Assembly: GCA_041648155.1 (NCBI GenBank)
Contig: JBAZPL010000023.1
Span: 1 to 19,926 of the forward strand
DNA: 19,926 bases
Direction: 5' to 3'
DNA from: SSS58A sp041648155
GTDB taxonomy: Bacteria > Krumholzibacteriota > Krumholzibacteriia > Krumholzibacteriales > Krumholzibacteriaceae
Of the stretch, positions 1 to 7,329 are shown piece after piece. The position numbers were made by a program, and so were the translations under genes. The notes under the pieces are model-generated. The model was not told the DNA's origin and ran no database searches. It saw only the letters and a list, made by a program, of their open reading frames with translations. Positions within the stretch are counted from its first letter, which is position 1. Each line of letters starts with the position of its first letter.

Positions 1-123
1 AAAGTGCTCTATTTCATCGGGGACGTCGCAAACGGTGCGTACCGGCAGACCGGCATCTGCGTGGGGGACGGAATCAGGGCGGCGATGGAAATTCGAGATC
101 ACCTCAGAGGCATCGAAACATGA
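1..123 (+). CDS. FAD-dependent oxidoreductase, C-terminal fragment (partial)
   Basis: Frame 1 is open from the left edge to a TGA at 121-123 and encodes the last 40 residues of a protein that starts outside the window. The visible part contains GDVANGAYRQTG followed by a helix (VGDGIRAAMEI). This is the usual last FAD-contacting strand and helix of the thioredoxin-reductase / geranylgeranyl-reductase-like superfamily, where the Asp of the GD motif contacts the flavin ribityl chain. The stop overlaps the start of the next gene as ATGA, so the two are probably co-transcribed and translationally coupled. Substrate and exact family cannot be told from this fragment. Confidence 0.7.
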   Translation, partial: KVLYFIGDVANGAYRQTGICVGDGIRAAMEIRDHLRGIET

Positions 124-1055
124 AAGTCGTCGCGGAAATCGGGAGACCGGATATCGCCCTCGTGTATGTCGCCGAAACGGCGGGCGGCAAGCTCGTGGAG
201 TTCGCCGAATCGCTCGCGCCTCCGATCCCGCGGGAAAAGAAATGGGTGCTGCTGCTATCGACACTCAACGGGTGCCCTGTTGGTTGCCGGTTCTGCGACG
301 CCGGCTCCTTCTATGGCGGGAAGCTCTCGGCGGAGGAGATGCTTTCACAGATTGACTATATGGTGCGGAAACGCTTCCCGACGATGGAGGTGCCGGTCGA
401 GAAATTCAAGATTCAATTCGCGAGGATGGGCGAGCCGGCCTATAATATGGGCGTCCTCGATGTTCTCGCCGCGCTTCCCTCGCGCTACCGAGGCGGCGGG
501 ATCATACCCTCCGTCTCCACGATAGCGCCCTGCGGCACCGACCGATTCTTTCGGGGGCTTCTCGCGGTCAAGAAAGAGGTCTACGGGCGGAGTTTTCAGC
601 TCCAGTTTTCCATCCATACGACGGATACACGGCTCAGGGATTGGCTCATGCCGGTTCGCAAATGGGACTTCGAGCGAATTGCCGCTTACGCGGACGACTT
701 TCTCGGCGAGGGCGACAGGAAAATAACGCTCAACTTTGCCCTCGCCGAGGGAATGCCGGTCGACCCGCGCGTGCTGAGAACGCATTTTTCACCGGATAAA
801 TTTGTGATCAAGATAACCCCGGTCAATCCGACCTGCGAGGCAAACAGAAACGGAATTTCCTCCCGCATCTCGCCGCATGGAAAACGCTGCGGTCTGATTG
901 ACGACCTCGAGGCAGCGGGTTATGAAATCATTCTCAGCATCGGGGAGCCGGAGGAGAATCTCATCGGCAGCAACTGCGGCCAGCACGTGATGAACTACTT
1001 GAGAGCCGCAGAGAAAATCGAAAACGGCTATACCTATGCTATCCGCTGGATATGA
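120..1055 (+). CDS. Radical SAM protein of the RlmN/Cfr type (short form)
   Basis: This 311-residue protein carries the radical SAM cluster motif CPVGCRFC (Cys52, Cys56, Cys59), which binds a [4Fe-4S] cluster and S-adenosylmethionine. Other RlmN/Cfr signatures follow in order: RMGEPAYN (about 102-109), the SVST strand (about 131-134), FSIHTTDTRLRDWLMPV (about 163-179) and a C-terminal NCGQH (Cys286), aligning with the Cys of the ACGQL motif that carries the methyl group in RlmN. It is shorter than typical RlmN (about 350-400 aa) because it lacks most of the N-terminal accessory domain. RlmN and Cfr methylate A2503 of 23S rRNA. Given the missing domain and the coupling (ATGA) to a flavoprotein gene, a different methylation target is possible. 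The radical SAM call is secure; the substrate is not. Confidence 0.85.
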   Translation: MKVVAEIGRPDIALVYVAETAGGKLVEFAESLAPPIPREKKWVLLLSTLNGCPVGCRFCDAGSFYGGKLSAEEMLSQIDYMVRKRFPTMEVPVEKFKIQFARMGEPAYNMGVLDVLAALPSRYRGGGIIPSVSTIAPCGTDRFFRGLLAVKKEVYGRSFQLQFSIHTTDTRLRDWLMPVRKWDFERIAAYADDFLGEGDRKITLNFALAEGMPVDPRVLRTHFSPDKFVIKITPVNPTCEANRNGISSRISPHGKRCGLIDDLEAAGYEIILSIGEPEENLIGSNCGQHVMNYLRAAEKIENGYTYAIRWI

Positions 1056-1079
1056 GGCGCAACAACCCACCCTCCCGGC

Positions 1080-2297
1080 TTATTCGTAATGCAGCGCCTC
1101 GATCGGATTGAGGGCGGCCGCCTTCTTCGCCGGGTAGAATCCGAAGAAAATTCCGATGACACCCGAAAAGAAGAATGAAACGGCGATGGTCACGGGATCG
1201 ATCACGACGGACGCCGAGATCGCCCGACCGATCACCTCGGCCGTCACGAGTCCGAGGAGAATGCCGAGCATGCCCCCCATGAGGCTGATGATGGCGGCCT
1301 CGATGAGAAACTGAACGAGCACGTCCGCCTCGCGCGCGCCGATTGCGAGCCTGATGCCGATCTCCCTCGTCCGCTCCGTGACGGATACGAGCATGATGTT
1401 CATGATCCCGATGCCCCCGACGAGGAGCGACACGCCGGCGACCGCGCTGAGCAGCAGCGTCATCATCTTCGTGACGGAGGTCGCCATCTCGTTGAGCTCG
1501 GTCTGCGTGCGGATCGAAAAATCGTTCTCCTCCGAACCCGCCAGCCGGTGCGCCCGACGCATGATGGTCTCTATCTCGCCTCTCGCCGCCTCGGTCTCCT
1601 GCTCCGAAACGGCGCTCACCGTGATGCTGTTGATCCACTTCCCGTCGCCCAGACGAAATAGAACGGTCGTGGCGGGCGCGAAAATGATGTCGTCCTGGTC
1701 CGATCCCATCATATTCTGCCCCTTCTTGCTCAGCACGCCGACCACGGTGAAGGGCACGTTGCCCACGCGGATTCGCGCGCCGATCGGATCCTGTCCGGGG
1801 TAGAGCGTATCCGCTACCGTGGCGCCGAGGACCGCGACCTTGGCCAGCGCCTTGACGTCGCGATCGGTGAAGAACGCACCGCGGTCGACGGGCCAGCTTC
1901 GGATGATCGTGTAGTTCGCCGCGACTCCCTGAACGCTCGTGAACCAGTTATTCCTCCCCGCGATGACCTGCGCGCTCCGGCGGACCACCGGGGAGACCTG
2001 CGTGACGAGGGTGGCCTCCTTCTCGATCTTTTCCGCGTCAGCCATCGTGAGCGTGTGCCAGCTCCCCGCCCCGCGGCTCACCCCTCCGAAACCGCTCGCC
2101 CCCGGCATGATCATGAGGAGGTTCGTTCCGAGAGATTGTATCTTCCCCGAGATGTCTGACTGCGTGCCCCGCCCGACCGATATGAGGGCGATCACCGAGG
2201 CGACTCCGATGATGATGCCGAGCATTGTGAGAAAGCTGCGCATCCTGTTCTTCATGATGCTCTTGAGCGCGACCTTGATGAGGCTCTTCCATTTCAT
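1080..2297 (-). CDS. MacB/FtsX-type ABC transporter permease
   Basis: This 405-residue inner-membrane protein has the MacB/FtsX layout. A first membrane helix follows a basic N-terminus (about 20-43, LTMLGIIIGVASVIALISVG). A large periplasmic domain spans about 44-275. Three more helices lie near 277-305, 330-357 and 367-390, ending in the family-typical PAKKAAALNPIEALHYE. In MacAB-TolC systems this subunit drives mechanotransmission: cytoplasmic ATP hydrolysis moves the periplasmic domain to push substrate into the TolC channel. The start is fixed by an ATGA overlap with the ATPase gene (2294-2297), so the two are translationally coupled. Classical MacB fuses the ATPase and permease in one chain; here they are separate. 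It is the last gene of the sigma-factor operon and ends 24 bp from the convergent radical SAM gene. Confidence 0.92.
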   Translation of the reverse strand: MKWKSLIKVALKSIMKNRMRSFLTMLGIIIGVASVIALISVGRGTQSDISGKIQSLGTNLLMIMPGASGFGGVSRGAGSWHTLTMADAEKIEKEATLVTQVSPVVRRSAQVIAGRNNWFTSVQGVAANYTIIRSWPVDRGAFFTDRDVKALAKVAVLGATVADTLYPGQDPIGARIRVGNVPFTVVGVLSKKGQNMMGSDQDDIIFAPATTVLFRLGDGKWINSITVSAVSEQETEAARGEIETIMRRAHRLAGSEENDFSIRTQTELNEMATSVTKMMTLLLSAVAGVSLLVGGIGIMNIMLVSVTERTREIGIRLAIGAREADVLVQFLIEAAIISLMGGMLGILLGLVTAEVIGRAISASVVIDPVTIAVSFFFSGVIGIFFGFYPAKKAAALNPIEALHYE

Positions 2298-2977
2298 AGT
2301 ACAACATCCTTTATGATGCGGCCGTCGCGGAGCTCTATCGCGCGGCGCGCCTGACGGGAGATTTCCGGCTCATGCGTGACGAGAATGATCGTCATCCCCT
2401 GCCGGTTCAGATCCCTGAAGATATCGATGACCTCCATCGACGTCACGGTATCGAGATTCCCCGTCGGCTCGTCGGCGAGAAGAATCGCGGGTTCGTTGAC
2501 GAGCGCCCTCGCTATCGCGACCCGTTGCTGCTCTCCGCCCGAAAGCTTGTTCGGCTCGTGGTGCAGCCGGTCCGCGAGTCCGACCCGGGTGAGAACCTCG
2601 ACGGCCTTTCTCGCCGGCTCCTTGATTCTTCCCGCGCGGTCATAGAGCAGCGGGAGCTCCACGTTCTCGAGCGCCGACGTACGCGCAAGAAGATTGAATC
2701 CCTGGAACACGAAACCGATCTTCTCGTTGCGGATATCGGCGAGCTTGCGCTTGTCGAGCCCGTTGACCCGTGTTCCCCCGAGCACGTATTCTCCGCTGCT
2801 CGGGAGGTCGAGGCATCCGAGAATATTGAGCATCGTCGATTTGCCCGAGCCCGACGCCCCCGTGATCGCGAGAAACTCCCGCTCCTCGACCTTCATGTCG
2901 ACGCCGCGGAGCGCATGAACGTCGATATCGCCCATGCGGTAGGTCTTCGTAAGATTCTTGAGTTCGATGAGAGCCAT
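2294..2977 (-). CDS. ABC transporter ATP-binding protein, MacB/LolD type
   Basis: This 227-residue nucleotide-binding subunit has a complete set of ABC motifs: Walker A GASGSGKST (40-48), Q-loop FVFQ (89-92), signature LSGGEQQR (145-152), Walker B ILLADEP (165-171) with the catalytic Glu, D-loop NLD (174-176) and switch His202. The PTGNLD sequence and overall length place it in the MacB/LolD/FtsE branch. It should energise the adjacent FtsX-type permease. A GGACGAGAG Shine-Dalgarno lies just before ATG, and the gene follows the MacA-like adaptor by 12 bp. The substrate is not visible; homologous systems export macrolides, lipopeptides, siderophores, toxins or lipoproteins. Confidence 0.95.
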   Translation of the reverse strand: MALIELKNLTKTYRMGDIDVHALRGVDMKVEEREFLAITGASGSGKSTMLNILGCLDLPSSGEYVLGGTRVNGLDKRKLADIRNEKIGFVFQGFNLLARTSALENVELPLLYDRAGRIKEPARKAVEVLTRVGLADRLHHEPNKLSGGEQQRVAIARALVNEPAILLADEPTGNLDTVTSMEVIDIFRDLNRQGMTIILVTHEPEISRQARRAIELRDGRIIKDVVL

Positions 2978-2989
2978 TCTCTCGTCCTT

Positions 2990-4351
2990 TCAGAACCCGC
3001 CCCGGTGCCCGCCTCCGCTCCCGCGCGGAGAAGTCGGCATACCGAAGGGGGTCACGGCGGTTTTCGCCGTCTTGCCCACCTTGGTTATCCCGGTGATCAG
3101 CTGCATCCCTTCCACGAGAATGCGGCTCTCCTTCACTTCAGTATTTCGGCCGTCCGTCGAGCCGGGCGTGAAGAACGCCACCGCCGGCTGGCCGTCCGTA
3201 CCCATGTAGAATACGCGGCCCGGCGTGGACGTGCCGCTCGATGCGCCCGTGCCGCCGGTCCGGCCCGCAAAGCCCGGAAACGCCGATCCCCCTCCCCGAT
3301 GAGCCCCTCCCCTGCTGCCGCGCCGGCCGTCCGCCGATGCTTCCCGCGAGCCTTCGCGGGAACTGTCGGCTCCTTCGGGATGGCGCGCGACCGTTTCCTT
3401 GCGGAAGTTCTTCATGATCTTATCGAGCATCGCCTGATCCGGCTTGAACTGTATCGCGGAGTTCGGCACGAGGAGGACGTCCTTCTTCTCCTCGATGATG
3501 AAATCGACCGTGGCGGTCATCCCGGGAAGGAGCTTGCCGCCATCGTTCGAGGCGTCCACGACGACCGTGTAGTTCACGACGTTCTGGAGCGTCACGGGTT
3601 GCAGGCGCACCTGCCGCACGGTTCCCGTGAATTTGTCGTCGGGATACGCCTGCACGGTGAACTGGACCCGCTGCTCTTCCTTGATGACGCCGATGTCGCT
3701 CTCGTCGACGTTGACCTCAATCTGCATCGACTTCATGTCGCTCGCGATGATGAAAAGCGTCGGCGCCTGGAAGCTCGCCTGGATCGTCTGGCCGGCGTCC
3801 ACGTTCCGCTGGATGACGGTGCCGTTGATCGGAGACGTGATCGTCGTGTACTCGAGGTTCTTCAAGGCGCGTTTCAGGGCCGCTTCGGACGACCTGTACG
3901 AGGCGACGGCGGCGTCGTAGCCGGTCTTGATCGAGATGAATTCGGTCGCGGAAAGATAACCGTTCTCGAAGAGCGGTTTGTTGCGTTCGTATTCCGCCTC
4001 GGCCTGATCGAGCTGAGCCCTGCTCCGCAGGAGACCCGCCCGGGCGTCGAAGGCCTGCGCCGCGACGATGGTCGTGTCGAGAACCGCAAGCACCTGCCCC
4101 GCCCTCACTTCGCTGTTGAAATCGACGTAGAGGCTGTCGATGATCCCCGACACCTGCGCGCCGACGTCGACCGAGTTGACGGCGCTGAGAGTGCCCGTGC
4201 TCGAGACGGTATTCTCGATATCCCCCCGCTTCACCTCGGAAAGCTGCAGCTCGCCGCCGTTCTTCGCGCTTCGGAAATGCCTGATCGCGCCGATCCCCGC
4301 GGCGACGGCGGCGACGACACAAACGACGATCAGGATCCTTTTCTTCTTCAT
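2990..4351 (-). CDS. MacA-like periplasmic adaptor (membrane fusion protein)
   Basis: This 453-residue HlyD/MacA-family adaptor has one N-terminal membrane anchor (about 4-24), the first lipoyl half (about 62-95), an alpha-helical hairpin (about 98-165) that should reach TolC, and the second lipoyl half with TSPINGTVIQRNVDAGQ (about 172-188). Beta-barrel and membrane-proximal domains follow. I chose the ATG at 4351 because GGGAGGAG lies at the right distance upstream; an in-frame ATG at 4399 would add an unlikely 16-residue extension. Unusual is a Gly/Ser/Arg-rich low-complexity insert (about 324-378) near the C-terminus, and a Gly-rich tail ending HRGGF. It lies 48 bp downstream of the TolC-like gene and 12 bp before the ATPase, as expected for a MacAB-TolC-type exporter operon. 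Confidence 0.93.
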   Translation of the reverse strand: MKKKRILIVVCVVAAVAAGIGAIRHFRSAKNGGELQLSEVKRGDIENTVSSTGTLSAVNSVDVGAQVSGIIDSLYVDFNSEVRAGQVLAVLDTTIVAAQAFDARAGLLRSRAQLDQAEAEYERNKPLFENGYLSATEFISIKTGYDAAVASYRSSEAALKRALKNLEYTTITSPINGTVIQRNVDAGQTIQASFQAPTLFIIASDMKSMQIEVNVDESDIGVIKEEQRVQFTVQAYPDDKFTGTVRQVRLQPVTLQNVVNYTVVVDASNDGGKLLPGMTATVDFIIEEKKDVLLVPNSAIQFKPDQAMLDKIMKNFRKETVARHPEGADSSREGSREASADGRRGSRGGAHRGGGSAFPGFAGRTGGTGASSGTSTPGRVFYMGTDGQPAVAFFTPGSTDGRNTEVKESRILVEGMQLITGITKVGKTAKTAVTPFGMPTSPRGSGGGHRGGF

Positions 4352-4399
4352 GATGATTCTCCTCCCGCGACGCATGCAGTTGAAACCGCACTCATGCAA

Positions 4400-5764
4400 T
4401 CAATCGAAAAGCGGCATCGCCTTGTCGATGCCTCCCGAATAGTACAACACGGCGACGCCTTTCACGAGACGGGCGTATTTCGCGTTGATGAAATTGTACG
4501 AGCTCTGGAGATTGGACGTCCGCACCTGGTTCAGATCCACGAGCGTCGAGGCGCCCACCTTGTATCGCTCTTCCATGTTCTTCAGCGCCTGCTCGCTGTA
4601 CCTGAGCTGCGCCTGAGCCACCTCGACCGCCTTCCCGGCGGTCGCGTAATCCTCGAGCGCCTGGCGGATCTCGACCCCGGTCTGCAGCTCGAGCTTCTCG
4701 ACGCCCAGTTGCGCCTGTCTGAGACTGATCTTCGCCTGGGCGACGCCGTTGTACGTACTGAGGCGGTCGAAGATCGGAAGCGAGAGCGAAAGCCCGATCG
4801 AGCCGTTCAAATTGTTGTTATAGAATTGATCGTTGAAATCGTAGCTCCCCGGGTTCCGGTAGCTCGTCCCGGCGCCCGCCGAGAGAGACAGCGTCGGCCA
4901 GTATCCCGCCCGACTCGCCGTTATCTGCTTCTTCGCGGCTTCCACCTGCAGACGCTGCGCGGCCAGATCGGCCCTGCCCGTCATTGCCTCCCCCACCGCG
5001 TCGTCCGGAAGGAAACCCGCGAGTCCCCCGGTAATGCCCTCCACGTCCGGGACGACGATCGTGCACTCCATCCCCGGATCGACCGCCATGACTTGCAGGA
5101 GCCTGTATTTGTCCACTTCGAAATCGCGTCGGGCGATCAGCAGGCGGGATTCCGCGTCCGCGGCGCTCGCCTGCTGCTGGTAGAGATCGACGATCGGGCG
5201 CCTGCCCGACGTGGTGAACGCTTCTATCTGCGAGAGCAGGCTGCGCTGCGACTCGAGATACTGCTCGTCGACCGTGATGAGGTCCTCGTCGAGCACGACA
5301 AGGACGAACTGCTGCATCGTCTCGTAGATCACCTGCTCGCGGCTTCGCGCATAGCTCCTCCGCTGCGCTTCGAGCTCGAGCCGGGCCTGCTTAAGCGAAG
5401 CGATTCTCCCGAACCCCGTGAAGAGATCGAGGCCCGAAGAGACCGACAGGTTCATCGAGTTCGAATGGCTCCATTCGAAGCGGTCGGAAAGAGCCTCATA
5501 ATCCTTCCCGTAACCCCTCGACGCCCCGAGGGAGAGTCTCAAGCTCGGAAAGAAATCCATGGTGCTGCTTCTGACCGAGATCTCCCGGGATTCCGTCTGA
5601 TTGGCCACCTGCCTGAGATCGACGTTCGCCTTGAGCGCCGTTTCTATCGCGTCCTTGAGCGTGATCGCCCTGCCCTCCGACGCGGTCGCGACGCCCGCAT
5701 AAGCGCCTGCCCAACACAGAAAAGCGCACGCGCCGATCGCACACCCTCTTCGTATTGTTCTCAT
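4400..5764 (-). CDS. TolC-like outer-membrane efflux protein
   Basis: This 454-residue protein of the outer membrane efflux protein (OEP/TolC) family starts with a signal peptide: basic n-region MRTIRR, hydrophobic core to about residue 25, and probable cleavage near ATAS/EG. Two OEP repeats follow, beginning around ITLKDAIETALKANVDL and around DDAVGEAMTGRADLAAQRLQVEAAKKQI. Long heptad-like helices are typical of the periplasmic tunnel. The ATG at 5764 is preferred over the in-frame ATG at 5806 because it begins the signal peptide and has GGGGGAG just upstream. It starts 2 bp after the LTxxQ gene stop. It should form the outer-membrane duct for the MacA/MacB-like pump encoded downstream in the same operon. 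Confidence 0.93.
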   Translation of the reverse strand: MRTIRRGCAIGACAFLCWAGAYAGVATASEGRAITLKDAIETALKANVDLRQVANQTESREISVRSSTMDFFPSLRLSLGASRGYGKDYEALSDRFEWSHSNSMNLSVSSGLDLFTGFGRIASLKQARLELEAQRRSYARSREQVIYETMQQFVLVVLDEDLITVDEQYLESQRSLLSQIEAFTTSGRRPIVDLYQQQASAADAESRLLIARRDFEVDKYRLLQVMAVDPGMECTIVVPDVEGITGGLAGFLPDDAVGEAMTGRADLAAQRLQVEAAKKQITASRAGYWPTLSLSAGAGTSYRNPGSYDFNDQFYNNNLNGSIGLSLSLPIFDRLSTYNGVAQAKISLRQAQLGVEKLELQTGVEIRQALEDYATAGKAVEVAQAQLRYSEQALKNMEERYKVGASTLVDLNQVRTSNLQSSYNFINAKYARLVKGVAVLYYSGGIDKAMPLFD

Positions 5765-5766
5765 TC

Positions 5767-6219
5767 CTACTCCCCCGGTCCTCTCTCGTGCCTCGGGCCC
5801 TCCCACTCGTGCTTTCTGCCTCCCCGCTTGTCCATTTTCTCGTGCATCTTCTTTATTCCGGCGTCGTACTTCACCTGTTGCTCGGGGGTCAATACTTCAC
5901 GTATCCTCGCTTCCATCTCGCTCATGACCGCTCTGATCCCGGTGCGCGCCTGCTGTTCGAACTCCTTGAATCGCGGTTCGAAATCCTGCACGATGCGCTC
6001 GACCTCGGCGCGCTGCTCCGGCGTCAGCGCCAGATCCGCCGTGAGCTTCTCCGCAATAGGCTTGTGCACCCCCCGGGGAGGCCCGCTTTTCATGACCTGC
6101 AGAAAATGGCCGCGTATGAGGGCCGTCGCCGAGAGTCCGCCGACGATCGCGCCGACGATGAATACAGCGACCACGCCGGACCATAATTTCCACTTCCCTT
6201 TCGCTTCATTCCCAACCAT
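5767..6219 (-). CDS. Membrane-anchored LTxxQ periplasmic sensor (Spy/CpxP/CnrX-like)
   Basis: This 150-residue protein has an N-terminal membrane anchor (about 12-35) followed by a highly charged, all-helical periplasmic domain. That domain carries two LTPEQ repeats (65-69 and 110-114), the hallmark of the Spy/CpxP/ZraP/CnrX superfamily. Its members are periplasmic chaperones or metal/envelope-stress sensors. Being anchored and encoded directly after a sigma/anti-sigma pair fits a CnrX-like sensor role, in which ligand binding releases the sigma factor from its anti-sigma. Histidines at about 52, 126 (within MHEKM), 137 and 144 could bind metal, but I cannot align them to the CnrX ligands. 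The acidic/basic tail RGGRKHEWEGPRHERGPGE is probably disordered. The alternative is a Spy-like chaperone without a signalling role. Confidence 0.8.
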   Translation of the reverse strand: MVGNEAKGKWKLWSGVVAVFIVGAIVGGLSATALIRGHFLQVMKSGPPRGVHKPIAEKLTADLALTPEQRAEVERIVQDFEPRFKEFEQQARTGIRAVMSEMEARIREVLTPEQQVKYDAGIKKMHEKMDKRGGRKHEWEGPRHERGPGE

Positions 6220-6242
6220 GGCTCATTCCCCCTTGCCGTCGT

Positions 6243-6548
6243 TCAGATAATGAAATCTATCGGATTCTCGAGATAGCGCATCGCGAGCTCCTGATAGTCG
6301 ACGAATCCGTTCGAGAATACGTACACGAGCAAAAGCAGCGCGACGAGACAGGCGGCGGCCGAAAAGCGCCACGCAAACCGTCCGATTTGCAGCTGAACGC
6401 CGTTCGGCGCCTCGTCCGCTCCCATCCGGCGTATCTCACGCATCACCGATTCGCGCGATTCCGCGCGCATCGTTTGATAATCCTGCGAGCGATATGCGGA
6501 AAACAGGCGCGATTCGAGCTCGTCGAGCTTCTTCCTATTTCGTTTCAT
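6243..6548 (-). CDS. Small single-pass anti-sigma-like membrane protein
   Basis: This 101-residue protein has a charged helical cytoplasmic N-terminus (about 1-58), one membrane helix (about 60-78, AACLVALLLLVYVF) and a short periplasmic tail of about 20 residues. This is the size and layout of CnrY-type anti-sigma factors. It has no zinc-binding HxxxCxxC motif, so it is not a ZAS-type anti-sigma. The start at 6548 is preferred over an in-frame ATG at 6617 because GGGGGAG precedes it. It overlaps the end of the sigma gene by 14 bp, suggesting translational coupling and stoichiometric synthesis with the sigma factor. The assignment rests on position and topology, not on recognised sequence similarity. 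Confidence 0.65.
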   Translation of the reverse strand: MKRNRKKLDELESRLFSAYRSQDYQTMRAESRESVMREIRRMGADEAPNGVQLQIGRFAWRFSAAACLVALLLLVYVFSNGFVDYQELAMRYLENPIDFII

Positions 6549-7176
6549 TGTTCTCCCCCTCTTTCGCCATAAGTCTCTCGAGAATGGCGCGCAGCTTCTT
6601 CCTCGATCGATATGCACGGACCTTCACGTTGACGACACTCCATCCGAGCAGCTCCGCGGCCTCCGCCACCGGCCGTTCTTCGATATGTACGAGCTCGAGA
6701 ACCGCGCGGTCCTCGCTCGAGAGCCGGCCAAGAGCCCACGCGAGGAGCTCGCGCGCCTCGCGGCTCGCCGCGCCGTCGGCATGCGCCCTGGCCGATTGTT
6801 CGGACGTCGCGCGCGCGAGCCATTTCGCCTGATCCTCGTTGAGGGCGCTCACCGGTTTCTCGCGGCGTTTGTACCGCTGTCGCCAGAAGTCGCAGCAGGC
6901 GCGCACCGCGATTTTCGAAAGCCACCATTTGAATTCGCCTTTCCCCGCGTAGGATGAGAGCGACATATAGGCGCGAATGAAAATATCCTGAGCGACCTCC
7001 TCCGCATCCTCCCACGGCACGCGCCTTCCCGCGATCCGGGCGACGTGCTCCCCGTACCGATCCATCAGACATTCGAACGCATCGACGTCCCCGCCGAGAA
7101 TGCGGTCGATTATCTCTCCGTCGCTCTCGTGTGCTGCATTTCCACGCATCGCATGAATAATACCGAGTTGGCGCAT
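6535..7176 (-). CDS. ECF-type RNA polymerase sigma factor
   Basis: Sigma-70 region 2 (about residues 30-100 of this 213-aa form) includes DAFECLMDRYGEHVARIAG, the DAEEVAQDIFIRAY helix that binds the -10 element and core polymerase, and the tryptophan-rich FKWWLSKIAVRACCDFWRQR. Region 4 (about 143-200) has the helix-turn-helix SSEDRAVLELVHIEERPVAE followed by VNVKVRAYRSRKKLR. Region 3 is absent, so it is an ECF factor. The start is uncertain. In-frame ATGs exist at 7290, 7203, 7176 and 7149. A TGTAAC-N17-CGAC promoter on this strand at 7237-7208 would put the transcript start near 7203, ruling out 7290 if real. I take 7176, which has GGACAGGAG directly upstream, although the spacing is short. 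A leaderless start at 7203 remains possible. It heads the efflux operon and probably activates its own promoter. Confidence 0.92.
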   Translation of the reverse strand: MRQLGIIHAMRGNAAHESDGEIIDRILGGDVDAFECLMDRYGEHVARIAGRRVPWEDAEEVAQDIFIRAYMSLSSYAGKGEFKWWLSKIAVRACCDFWRQRYKRREKPVSALNEDQAKWLARATSEQSARAHADGAASREARELLAWALGRLSSEDRAVLELVHIEERPVAEAAELLGWSVVNVKVRAYRSRKKLRAILERLMAKEGENNETK

Positions 7177-7207
7177 CTCCTGTCCAATCTTTGCGTCGCT
7201 CATACGG

Positions 7208-7237
7208 GTCGTCGCGGCGGCGGCGAGTGAGGTTACA
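7208..7237 (-). promoter_or_regulatory. Putative ECF-sigma promoter of the sigma/efflux operon
   Basis: On the minus strand, TGTAAC (7237-7232) is followed after exactly 17 bp by CGAC (7214-7211), then a second overlapping CGAC (7211-7208). TGTAAC/CGAC with about 17 bp spacing is the form expected for ECF-type promoters, for example the SigX/SigW group. Transcription would begin near 7203 and read into the sigma gene. A matching element faces the other way 20 bp further on, which greatly strengthens the case. Confidence 0.6.
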
Positions 7238-7257
7238 TTCAAATTGTCGAAATCCTG

Positions 7258-7284
7258 TGTAACCGCTACCGGGCGTTCCTCGAC
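7258..7284 (+). promoter_or_regulatory. Putative ECF-sigma promoter of the lipoprotein gene
   Basis: TGTAAC (7258-7263), a 17-bp spacer and CGAC (7281-7284) repeat exactly the sequence and spacing of the divergent element at 7237-7208. Transcription would start near 7291, giving a leader of about 40 nt before the ATG at 7330. The leader holds the ribosome-binding site GAAAGGA (7315-7321), 8 nt from the ATG. The shared element predicts that the lipoprotein belongs to the regulon of the adjacent sigma factor. Confidence 0.6.
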
Positions 7285-7329
7285 CAACATGCATGAACCC
7301 CACCTTCTCCCCGAGAAAGGACGGCACCG

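Noticed and set aside
1056..1079. A bidirectional terminator between the convergent radical SAM and permease genes.
   Set aside because: The 24-bp gap has no inverted repeat with a T-run on either strand.
2372..6250. A very long plus-strand open frame (over 1,200 codons) opposite the exporter genes.
   Set aside because: It is antisense to five well-supported genes (MacB ATPase, MacA, TolC, LTxxQ and the end of the anti-sigma region). It is rich in Arg/Asp/Leu and has no recognisable domain; high GC with codon bias removes stops on the opposite strand.
7177..7290. N-terminal extension of the sigma factor to the ATG at 7290, which has a fair GGTGGGG site.
   Set aside because: It would place the predicted promoter (7237-7208) inside the coding region and give a 38-residue leader atypical of ECF factors. 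It remains possible if the promoter is not real.
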